Assembly: GCA_005889445.1 (NCBI GenBank)
Contig: VBGS01000104.1
Location: 1-12,659, forward strand
DNA from: Chloroflexota bacterium
Lineage (GTDB): Bacteria; Chloroflexota; Limnocylindria; P2-11E
Length of the DNA stretch: 12,659 nucleotides
Reading direction: 5' to 3'
A program made the translations under genes and the position numbers. This document shows positions 5,814 through 12,659 of the stretch, one piece after another (position 1 is the stretch's first letter; every line of letters begins with the position of its first letter). The notes under the pieces are model-generated. The model had not been told where the DNA came from and did not search any database. It saw only the letters and a list, made by a program, of their open reading frames with translations.

Positions 5814-8507
5814 ATGACCGACGTGCACGACGTCTTCGACGAGTTCAAGCACCAGCTTCCGGACATCGATCCGCAAGAGACCCAGGAGTGGGTCGACTCA
5901 CTCGACGCACTCGTCAAGCAGTCCGGCGGGGACCGCGCGCGCTTCGTCCTCTACAAGCTCCTGAAGCGAGCGCGGATGCTGCACGTCGGCCTGCCCCCGC
6001 TGACCCAGACCCGCTACATCAACACGATCTCCCCTGAGCAGGAGCCGTACTTTCCCGGCGACGAGGGCATGGAACTCCGCATCCGACGGATGATCCGTTG
6101 GAACGCGGTCGCGATGGTCGTCCGCGCGAACCATCACTACGACGGCATCGGCGGTCACCTCGCGACGTACGCCTCGGCCGCGAGCCTGTACGAGGTCGGC
6201 TTCAACCACTTCTTCCGTGGCAAGGACGACGGCTCGGCCGGTGACCAGATCTTCTTCCAGGGACACGCCGCTCCGGGGATCTACGCGCGGGCGTTCCTCG
6301 AAGGCCGATTCAGCGAGGCGCAGCTCGATCACTTCCGTCGCGAGGTCGTCCCGGGCGAGGGCCTGTCGAGCTATCCCCACCCGCGGCTCATGCCCGACTT
6401 CTGGGAGTTCCCCACGGTCTCGATGGGCCTCGGACCGCTCGCGGCGATCTACCAGGCGCGCTTCAACCGCTATCTGCAGCACCGCGGGCTGAAGGACACC
6501 TCGAGCTCGCGCGTCTGGGCGTTCCTCGGCGACGGCGAGTGCGACGAGCCCGAGTCGCTCGGTGCGCTTCACGTCGCGGCGCGCGAGGGGCTCGACAACC
6601 TCACGTTCGTCGTCAACTGCAACCTGCAGCGCCTCGACGGTCCGGTGCGGGGCAACGGCAAGATCATCCAGGAGCTCGAGTCGGTCTTCCGCGGCTCCGG
6701 CTGGAACGTCGTGAAAGTGATCTGGTCGCGCGAGTGGGACGAGCTGCTCGCGCGCGACGTGGACGGTGTCCTCGTCAACCGCATGGGAGAAACAACAGAC
6801 GGTGAGTCGCAGCGGATGACCATCGCGGACGGCGCCTACATCCGCGAGCACTTCTTCGGACCGGATCCACGGCTGCGCAAGCTCGTGGAGCACCTCTCGG
6901 ATGAGCAGCTGCGCACCCTCCGCCGCGGCGGCCACGACTACCGCAAGGTCTACGCGGCCTACCACGCGGCGGTCCGTCACACCGGCGCCCCGACGGTCGT
7001 GCTCGCGCAGACCGTCAAGGGATGGGCGCTCGGCCCGTCGGTCGAGGCGCGGAACATCACGCACCAGGCCAAAAAGATGAGCGTCGACGAGCTGAAGATC
7101 TTCCGCGACCGGCTCGAGCTCCCGATCCCCGACGATCGTCTCGCCGAGGACCCGCCGTACTTTCGTCCGGGCCCGGACACCCCCGAGATGCGGTACATGC
7201 TCGAGCGCCGGCACGCGCTGGGCGGCTCGATCCCGAAGCGTGTCGTCCGCGCGAAGCCGCTCGCGATGCCCGACGAGGCCGCCTTCGCGGAATTCCCGCG
7301 CGGCTCGGGCACCGCCGCGGCGTCGACGACGATGGCGTTCACGCGCCTGCTGCGCAATCTGCTCCGCGACAAGAACCTCGGGAAGCGCATCGTCCCGATC
7401 ATTCCCGACGAGGCGCGCACGTTCGGTATGGACCCGCTCTTCAAGGAGGTCGGGATCTACTCGCCGCTTGGCCAGCGTTACGAGCCGGTCGACGCCGAGA
7501 CCCTCCTACCGTATCGCGAGGCGCAGGACGGGCAGGTCCTCGAGGAGGGCATCACCGAGGCTGGTTCGATGGCCTCGTTCACGGCGGCCGGGACCAGCTA
7601 CGCCACGCATGGCGAGCCGATGCTGCCCTTCTACGTCTTCTATTCGATGTTCGGCTTCCAGCGGACCGGCGATCAGATCTGGGCGTTCGGGGACGCGCGC
7701 GGCCGCGGGTTCCTCTGCGGCGCGACCGCCGGGCGCACGACGCTGAACGGTGAGGGCCTCCAGCACGAGGACGGGCACAGCCAGCTGCTGGCCACGGCGC
7801 TCCCGAACGTTCGCGCGTACGACCCGGCGTTCGCCTACGAGACCGCGGTGATCGTGCGCGATGGGATCAAGCGGATGCTCGGCGACGGCGAGGACGTCTT
7901 CTATTACCTCACGCTCTACAACGAGAACTACCCGATGCCGCCGATGCCGGAGGGCGTCGAGGAGGGGATCATCCGCGGCATCTACCTCTTCAAGACGGGA
8001 GAAGAGGGCCGGCGCCGCCGCGTGACGCTCCTCGGTTCCGGGTCGATCCTGCGGCAGGTCCTCCGGGCACAGGAGCTCCTGCAGGAGAAGTACGACGTGT
8101 CGGCCGATGTGTACAGCGTCACCAGCTATCAGCAGCTGCGCAACGATGCGCTCGCGGCCGAACGCTGGAACCGCCTGCACCCCGACGCCGAGGCGCGCAT
8201 CCCGTATATCACGCAGGTGCTCGGCGGCCACTCGCCGATCATCGCGGCGAGCGATTACCTGAAGTCGCTTCCCGACCTCATCTCGCGCTGGTCGGGGAGC
8301 CCGTTCGTCCCGCTCGGGACGGACGGCTTCGGTCGCAGCGACACCCGCGACGCGCTCCGCCGCCACTTCGAGATCGACGCGGAGAGCGTCGCCACCGCTT
8401 CGCTCCACGCGCTGGCGCTCTGCGAGCAGTACGGCCTCCCCGACGTCGCGCGCGCGCTCGGCGACCTCGGGATCGATCCCAACAAGCCGGAGCCTCGCAC
8501 CGCCTAG
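5814..8507 (+). CDS. aceE: Pyruvate dehydrogenase E1 component, homodimeric type
   Basis: The protein has 897 residues, close to the 887 of the E. coli enzyme, and is collinear with it. It is the thiamine-diphosphate-dependent E1 that decarboxylates pyruvate and passes the acetyl group to lipoyl-E2 in the cytoplasmic pyruvate dehydrogenase complex. The N-terminal part has QTRYINTISPEQEP and FNHFFRGKDD. The ThDP/Mg site is G239-D240-G241-E242 with N268 and N270 (GDGECDEPES...NCNLQRLDGP). The central domain has NITHQAKKM with the conserved His, DEARTFGMDPLFKEVGIYSP and GFQRTGDQIW. The GRTTLNGEGLQHEDGHS loop and the C-terminal LGTDGFGRSDTRDALRRHFE are intact. No E2 or E3 gene lies next to it, so those subunits are encoded elsewhere. 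ATG 5814 has no ribosome site and may start a leaderless mRNA. No truncation or missing key residue is seen. Confidence 0.97.
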   Translation: MTDVHDVFDEFKHQLPDIDPQETQEWVDSLDALVKQSGGDRARFVLYKLLKRARMLHVGLPPLTQTRYINTISPEQEPYFPGDEGMELRIRRMIRWNAVAMVVRANHHYDGIGGHLATYASAASLYEVGFNHFFRGKDDGSAGDQIFFQGHAAPGIYARAFLEGRFSEAQLDHFRREVVPGEGLSSYPHPRLMPDFWEFPTVSMGLGPLAAIYQARFNRYLQHRGLKDTSSSRVWAFLGDGECDEPESLGALHVAAREGLDNLTFVVNCNLQRLDGPVRGNGKIIQELESVFRGSGWNVVKVIWSREWDELLARDVDGVLVNRMGETTDGESQRMTIADGAYIREHFFGPDPRLRKLVEHLSDEQLRTLRRGGHDYRKVYAAYHAAVRHTGAPTVVLAQTVKGWALGPSVEARNITHQAKKMSVDELKIFRDRLELPIPDDRLAEDPPYFRPGPDTPEMRYMLERRHALGGSIPKRVVRAKPLAMPDEAAFAEFPRGSGTAAASTTMAFTRLLRNLLRDKNLGKRIVPIIPDEARTFGMDPLFKEVGIYSPLGQRYEPVDAETLLPYREAQDGQVLEEGITEAGSMASFTAAGTSYATHGEPMLPFYVFYSMFGFQRTGDQIWAFGDARGRGFLCGATAGRTTLNGEGLQHEDGHSQLLATALPNVRAYDPAFAYETAVIVRDGIKRMLGDGEDVFYYLTLYNENYPMPPMPEGVEEGIIRGIYLFKTGEEGRRRRVTLLGSGSILRQVLRAQELLQEKYDVSADVYSVTSYQQLRNDALAAERWNRLHPDAEARIPYITQVLGGHSPIIAASDYLKSLPDLISRWSGSPFVPLGTDGFGRSDTRDALRRHFEIDAESVATASLHALALCEQYGLPDVARALGDLGIDPNKPEPRTA

Positions 8508-8526
8508 TAGCGGAGGCGGCTTTCTC
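8500..8526 (+). terminator. Possible intrinsic terminator of aceE
   Basis: CCGCCT (8500-8505) and AGGCGG (8514-8519) form a 6-bp G+C stem with an 8-nt loop, followed by CTTTCTCTC. The stem overlaps the TAG stop. The U-tract is interrupted, so termination may be weak. It lies between convergent aceE and the ABC-F gene. Confidence 0.4.
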
Positions 8527-10120
8527 TCAGGCTCGAACGAGCGGGCGATACCTGATGCGATGCGGGCGCCAGTCGGTGCCGACCGTCTTGCGCATGAATT
8601 CCTCATACGCCTGGTAGTTGCCCTCGAACCACCGGACACGGCTGTCGCCCTCGAAGACGAGCAGGTGCGTGGCGATCCGGTCGAGGAACCAGCGGTCGTG
8701 GCTGATGACCACGACGCACCCGGCGAAGTCGAGCAGCGCCTCCTCGAGCGCGCGGAGCGTGTCGACGTCGAGATCGTTCGTCGACCTTCTTCTGCTGGTC
8801 CGCGCCACGGAAGTTGAGCGACGCCGCGTATGCGCGCGCGTTGCGAGTGCGGTTGCCGATCTGGATGTTCTCCTGTCCGCCGGAGATCTCTTCCCAGACC
8901 GTCTTCGCCGGATCGAGCGTGTCGCGGGTCTGCGACACGTACGACAACTGGACCGTGTCGCCGATGCGGAGCGCTCCGCCATCGGGCTTGTCCTCGCCGG
9001 TGATCAACCGGAAGAGCGTCGTCTTCCCGGCGCCGTTTGGCCCGACGACACCGACGATCCCGCCGCGCGGGAGCTTGAAGGTCAGGTCGTCGAAGAGCAG
9101 CTTGTCGCCGTACGCCTTGCGCAGGCTCTCGGCCTCGATGACGACGTCGCCCAGGCGTGGTCCCGGTGGGATCGAGATCTCGAGCTCGCGCTCGCGCAGC
9201 TCGGGGTCCTCGGCGAGGAGCCGTTCGTACGCGTCGATGCGCGCCTTGCTCTTCGCCTGCCGCGCTCGCGGTGACGCGCGCACCCACTCGAGCTCACGGG
9301 CGAGGGTCCGTTGACGAGCGGATTCCTGCTTCTCCTCGTCGGCCAGGCGCTTCCGTTTCTGCTCGAGCCATGAGCTGTAGTTGCCCTGGTAGGGAATGCC
9401 AGCGCCCTTGTCGAGCTCGAGGATCCAGCCGGCGACGTTGTCGAGGAAGTAGCGGTCGTGGGTGACGGCGACGACGCACCCCGGATATTCGGCGAGGTGG
9501 CGCTCGAGCCATCCGACCGACTCGGCGTCGAGGTGGTTCGTCGGTTCGTCGAGGAGCAGGAGATCGGGCTTGGAGAGCAGCAGCCGGCACAGCGCGACGC
9601 GCCGGCGCTCGCCGCCCGAGAGGGTGCTCACGTCCTGATCGCCGGGCGGGCAGCGCAAGGCATCCATCGCGACGTCGACCGTGGTGTCGAGATCCCAGAG
9701 GCCCTTGGCCTCGATCTCGTCCTGGGTGCGCTGAAGCTCAGCGGTGACCTTGTCCATCTCGTCCGCCGGGAGGTCCTCGCCGAGGCGAAGGGAGAGCTGG
9801 TTGTAGCGATCCAGCACAGCGCGCTGCGTTGCGACGCCGTCCTCGACATTGCCGCGGACGTCCTTTGCCGGGTCCAGCTGCGGCTCCTGCGCGAGCAGCC
9901 CGGCGCTGAACCCTGGGGTGATCCATGCGTCGCCGACAAACTCGCGATCGACGCCGGCCATGATCCGCAGGAGGGTGCTCTTGCCGGCGCCGTTCGGGCC
10001 GAGAACGCCGATCTTGGCGTCGGGATAGAACGCCAGCGTGATCCCACGGAGGATCTCCCGCTGCGACGCGGGGATGATCTTTTTCAGTTGATACATCGTG
10101 TAAATGAATTGGGGCGGCAT
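8527..10120 (-). pseudogene. ettA: EttA-type ABC-F translation factor, frameshifted by an internal deletion
   Basis: EttA is a ribosome-bound ABC-F ATPase that gates early elongation according to cellular energy. Residues 1-446 read cleanly from ATG 10120: MPPQFIYTMYQL start, Walker A GPNGAGKST (41-49), LSGGERRR (167-174), Walker B LLLLDEP (187-193, catalytic E192), H221, the YSSWLEQK linker that contacts P-site tRNA (about 245-310), and second Walker A GPNGAGKTT (360-368). After DQQKKV (V codon 8785-8783) the frame is lost. The normal ending resumes one frame over as TNDLDVDTLRALEEALLDFA and runs to TGA at 8527. Compared with E. coli EttA about 29 residues are missing (second LSGGE signature and Walker B), a deletion of about 86 nt. 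As read, translation would continue in the wrong frame to 8603, giving 505 residues. Both flanks are otherwise undecayed, so the lesion is recent or an assembly fault. The start has no ribosome site. Confidence 0.9.
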
Positions 10121-10126
10121 CTGGAG

Positions 10127-10132
10127 ACCGTA
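10127..10132 (-). promoter_or_regulatory. Possible leaderless -10 element of ettA
   Basis: On the minus strand TACGGT lies exactly 6 nt before ATG 10120, and no Shine-Dalgarno site is present. The spacing equals that of TAAACT before the hypothetical gene at 5772. No -35 was recognised. Confidence 0.35.
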
Positions 10133-10137
10133 GCAGG

Positions 10138-10167
10138 TAGGCTCTTCGCTTCGCAGGGGAGGTGCGC
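10138..10167 (+). promoter_or_regulatory. Possible -10 element and ribosome binding site of the M1 peptidase gene
   Basis: TAGGCT at 10138-10143 resembles the TAGACT in front of aceE. AGGGGAGG at 10155-10162 is a strong Shine-Dalgarno sequence lying 5 nt before GTG 10168. An earlier in-frame GTG at 10162 overlaps this site, so 10168 is the better start. Confidence 0.55.
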
Positions 10168-12639
10168 GTGACCCAGGAGCGGCGCAACTTTCGGCTGACC
10201 AAGGACGTGCTGCCGAGCCGGTATGAGCTCCACTTCCAGCTCGACTTCGACGACTGGTCCTCGGTCGGGACCGAGCGCGTAGCGGTCCGGCTGGCGCGTC
10301 CCTCGCGTGAGATCGTCCTGCATTCGCTCGACCTCGACATCCAGAGCGCGAGCGTCGACGACCAGGCCGCCGAGCGCCCCCAATACGACACTGCGGCGGA
10401 GACCGTCACGCTCCGATTCACGCGCGAGATCCCGGCGGGCGAGACCCAGTTCGAGGCCGCGGACGCGCGCCGGGCGTTCCCCTGCTTCGACGAACCGGAG
10501 TTCAAAGCCCGCTTCACGCTGGAGCTCGTTCATCCGTCTGGGAACGCGGCGATCGCGAATATGCCGATCGAGCGCCAGGAACAGCTGGGCGAGCACCGGA
10601 CGGTCACGCGTTTCCGCGAGACCCCAAAGATCTCGAGCTACCTCGTCGCGTTCACCGTCGGCCCGTACGAGTTCACCCCGACGGCGACGACCCCCTCGGG
10701 GATCCCGGTCCGGGTGTGCCTCCCGCCCGGTCTCGCGGAGCAGGGCATCTACGCGCGCGATGCGCATGTGCGCTCGGTGGAGTGGCTCCAGGGTTACACG
10801 GCCATCCCCTACCCCTATTACAAGGTCGACGCGATCGGCATCCCCGACTTCGAAGCGGGCGCGATGGAGAATCCCGGCGCGATCACGTACCGAACGCGGC
10901 TGCTCGCCGCCGACAGTCGCAACGCGTCGATCACCACGATGAAGGGTGTGTTCTCGACCGCCGCGCATGAGCTCACGCACATGTGGTGGGGCGACCTGGT
11001 CACGATGCGCTGGTGGACCGATCTCTGGCTCAACGAGTCGTTCGCGTCGTTCGTCGGCGAGAAGGCGACGGCCACGCTCAACCCCGAGTGGCGCTACTGG
11101 CGCGATTTCGTCGCGGATAACGCGAGCGCGTTCAACCTCGACTCGCTCGCGTCGACGCACCCGATCTCGGTCGAGGCCAAGAGCGCGGAGGAAGCGTCAC
11201 AGCGGTTCGACGCGATCTCCTACACGAAAGGCGCGGCGGTCCTCCGGATGATCGAGGGATACCTTGGCGAGGACGCGTTCCGCGAAGGCGTCCGGATCTA
11301 CCTCCGCAGACACGCCGAGGCGAACGCGTCGGCGGACGATTTCTGGCGCGCCCTCGACGAGTCGTCGGGTCAGGACGTGACCGGGATCGCCAACGCATGG
11401 ATCAAGGAGCCCGGTCATCCGCTGGTGACGATCGCCGCGCGGGTGAAGGGCGACGGGTTGGAGCTGGAGATCTCCCAGACCCGCTACTTCTCGGACAAGG
11501 ATGCGAAGCCGACGAGCCAGCTCTGGCCCGTGCCCCTCGTGGTCAAGTACGGCACCGCCGCCGGAACGAAGGAGACGCGCGTTCTCCTGAAGGCCGCTCG
11601 CGTGACCGTCGATCTGCCCGGCGCGCGGTGGTACTACCCGAACACCGGCGGCCGCGGCTTTTACCGCTTCCTCCTGGCGGGGATCTCCTCGGAGCGGCTC
11701 TCCGAGGGCATCCGGCAGCTCGGCTCGGAGGAGCGCCTGAATCTCATCGAGAACCTGTGGGCGCTCACGCGCCACGGCAAGTCGCCGCTCGCGACGTTCC
11801 TGCGGCGGGTCGAGTCGATGCGCGGCGAGGACGACCGAGCCGTGCTTTCCGCGATCGCGGATGCCCTCACGTGGATCAGCAACTACGCGGTGCGCGCGAG
11901 CACCGAGCAATCGTTCCAGCGGCTCGTCGAGGAGATCTTCCGACCGATCCTGCAGAGCGCCGGCTGGGACCCGGCGGACGACGAGGACTCGGACACACGC
12001 GAGAAGCGGACGCGGGCGATCGGCATGCTCGGCATCCACGCGCGAGCGGCCGATGTCCGCGAGGAGGCGCTGCGCCGAGTGCGTGCCCACCTCGACGGCA
12101 CCGCGCGACTGCATCCCGACGTCGCGGGGGTCGTCATCGCCGTCGCGGCGACGATCGGTGACGAGCGGCTCTGGGATCGCTACGTCGCACGGATGAAGGA
12201 GGCAGCGGCGTCTGACGCGCAGGAGGAGGCGCGCTTCAGGCAGGGCCTGCTGTATTTCGAGGAGCCGCGCCTTATCGAACGCACCGCCGAGCTCATCTTC
12301 AGCCCGACGATCCGCACGATGGAGCGCGGCCTGATGTTGATCCCGCTCATGCAGCTTCGGCGTTCACGCGAGATCGCATGGCAGGTGCTCCGCGAGAAGT
12401 GGGACGCCGAAGTGGCCGGCGCGGAGCTGGCGCCGCTCCTCAAGCAGGCATTCCCTAACGCGGTCAGTCAGCTCGCACAGCCCGGCCTCGTCGACGACGC
12501 GATCCGCTTCCTCGAGGCCAAACGAACGCCGGACATCGCCGAGACCGTCGCGCAGAGCATCGAGCGGCTGCGCGTGAAGGGAGCGGCCGCGGAGCGTCTC
12601 GCCGATGAGCTGGAGGACGCCCTCAGCATCGCGGCCTAG
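10168..12639 (+). CDS. M1 family zinc aminopeptidase
   Basis: The protein has 823 residues from GTG 10168. M1 enzymes remove N-terminal residues from peptides. Domain order is typical: an N-terminal beta saddle (about 1-195, starting with LPSRYELHFQLD), a thermolysin-like catalytic domain (about 196-400), a small beta domain (about 400-500) and a long helical-repeat, ERAP1-like C-terminal domain (about 505-820). The substrate N-terminus-binding motif is G231-A-M-E-N235. The zinc site is H267-E-L-T-H271 with E290 in LWLNESF, the expected HExxH plus 18 residues plus E. The likely transition-state Tyr is Y352 in SYTKGAAVLRM. No signal peptide is seen, so it is probably cytoplasmic. Variant letters (HELTHMWWG instead of the usual HELAHQWFG) are unusual but keep all ligands. 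The layout resembles tricorn-interacting factor F2/F3 and ERAP-type enzymes more than E. coli PepN, so no gene symbol is given. It is divergent from ettA, with 47 nt between the starts. Confidence 0.95.
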   Translation: MTQERRNFRLTKDVLPSRYELHFQLDFDDWSSVGTERVAVRLARPSREIVLHSLDLDIQSASVDDQAAERPQYDTAAETVTLRFTREIPAGETQFEAADARRAFPCFDEPEFKARFTLELVHPSGNAAIANMPIERQEQLGEHRTVTRFRETPKISSYLVAFTVGPYEFTPTATTPSGIPVRVCLPPGLAEQGIYARDAHVRSVEWLQGYTAIPYPYYKVDAIGIPDFEAGAMENPGAITYRTRLLAADSRNASITTMKGVFSTAAHELTHMWWGDLVTMRWWTDLWLNESFASFVGEKATATLNPEWRYWRDFVADNASAFNLDSLASTHPISVEAKSAEEASQRFDAISYTKGAAVLRMIEGYLGEDAFREGVRIYLRRHAEANASADDFWRALDESSGQDVTGIANAWIKEPGHPLVTIAARVKGDGLELEISQTRYFSDKDAKPTSQLWPVPLVVKYGTAAGTKETRVLLKAARVTVDLPGARWYYPNTGGRGFYRFLLAGISSERLSEGIRQLGSEERLNLIENLWALTRHGKSPLATFLRRVESMRGEDDRAVLSAIADALTWISNYAVRASTEQSFQRLVEEIFRPILQSAGWDPADDEDSDTREKRTRAIGMLGIHARAADVREEALRRVRAHLDGTARLHPDVAGVVIAVAATIGDERLWDRYVARMKEAAASDAQEEARFRQGLLYFEEPRLIERTAELIFSPTIRTMERGLMLIPLMQLRRSREIAWQVLREKWDAEVAGAELAPLLKQAFPNAVSQLAQPGLVDDAIRFLEAKRTPDIAETVAQSIERLRVKGAAAERLADELEDALSIAA

Positions 12640-12640
12640 C

Positions 12641-12659
12641 TCAGCCGCCGATGAAGCTC
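12641..12659 (-). CDS. Possible C-terminal end of a further minus-strand gene (partial)
   Basis: Reading leftward, the last bases give ...SFIGG followed by TGA at 12643-12641, one nt from the aminopeptidase stop. The spacing fits the tight convergent arrangements elsewhere in the window, but five codons are too few to prove a gene or name a product. Confidence 0.3.

Noticed and set aside
5814..8507. Transketolase or a two-subunit E1 as the identity of the 897-residue protein
   Set aside because: Length, collinearity and the GDGE...NCNLQRLDGP and LGTDGFGRSD blocks are specific to homodimeric pyruvate dehydrogenase E1.
8603..8985. Programmed ribosomal frameshift in ettA
   Set aside because: A frameshift could restore the ending but not the missing 29 or so residues with the signature and Walker B motifs. 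No slippery heptamer with downstream structure is evident and the family is not known for recoding.
7506..9287. A 593-residue minus-strand open frame across aceE and the ABC-F gene
   Set aside because: It is antisense to aceE. In 8527-9287 its match to ABC-F pieces is only the alternative frame around the deletion, not a fusion gene.
1..12659. CRISPR array, tRNA, rRNA, transposase, phage or toxin-antitoxin system
   Set aside because: No regularly spaced long repeats, clover-leaf sequences, terminal inverted repeats or matching protein motifs were seen on either strand by eye.

Overview
The window is a high-G+C bacterial chromosomal segment (about two thirds G+C, judged by eye). It is densely packed with housekeeping and membrane or signalling genes on both strands. 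No rRNA, tRNA, CRISPR array, insertion sequence or prophage gene is visible. Start signals are mixed: strong Shine-Dalgarno sites (rhomboid, cold-shock, aminopeptidase genes) sit beside genes with a TAnnnT -10-like hexamer only 6-9 nt before the start codon and no ribosome site, as in leaderless transcripts. TAG ends 8 of the 11 genes whose stop is visible, and TAA is never used. These traits and the gene content would fit a high-G+C Chloroflexota-type soil or freshwater lineage, but an actinobacterial or other source is not excluded, so the taxonomic guess is weak.

Layout. (1) 1-922, plus strand: the tail of a DUF1501 protein, then a NOX/ferric-reductase-like haem membrane protein. (2) 926-1330, minus: a small HELGH zincin. 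(3) 1429-2193, plus: a rhomboid intramembrane protease. (4) 4874-2190, minus: a two-gene operon of a membrane Cache-HAMP sensor with no output domain, directly abutting a cytoplasmic TPR protein. (5) 4875-5086: a divergent control region with three GGnCCTAG repeats, a 7-bp inverted repeat and a 16-bp palindrome touching the ribosome site of (6) a cold-shock protein, 5087-5293. (7) 5772-5290, minus: an Arg-rich hypothetical protein. (8) 5814-8507, plus: a complete homodimeric pyruvate dehydrogenase E1 (aceE). (9) 10120-8527, minus: an EttA-type ABC-F gene whose second ATPase domain carries a frameshifting deletion that removes its signature motif and Walker B. (10) 10168-12639, plus: an M1 aminopeptidase. 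The last 19 nt may hold the end of a further minus-strand gene.

The genes do not form one pathway. The functional units I can support are the DUF1501/haem-protein pair, the Cache-HAMP/TPR pair and the cold-shock control region. The most striking anomaly is the broken ettA, which is either a real lesion in a normally conserved translation factor or an assembly error. I did not find a clear new defence or mobile system. The least described candidates are the Cache-HAMP plus TPR pair and the DUF1501 plus NOX-like haem protein pair.
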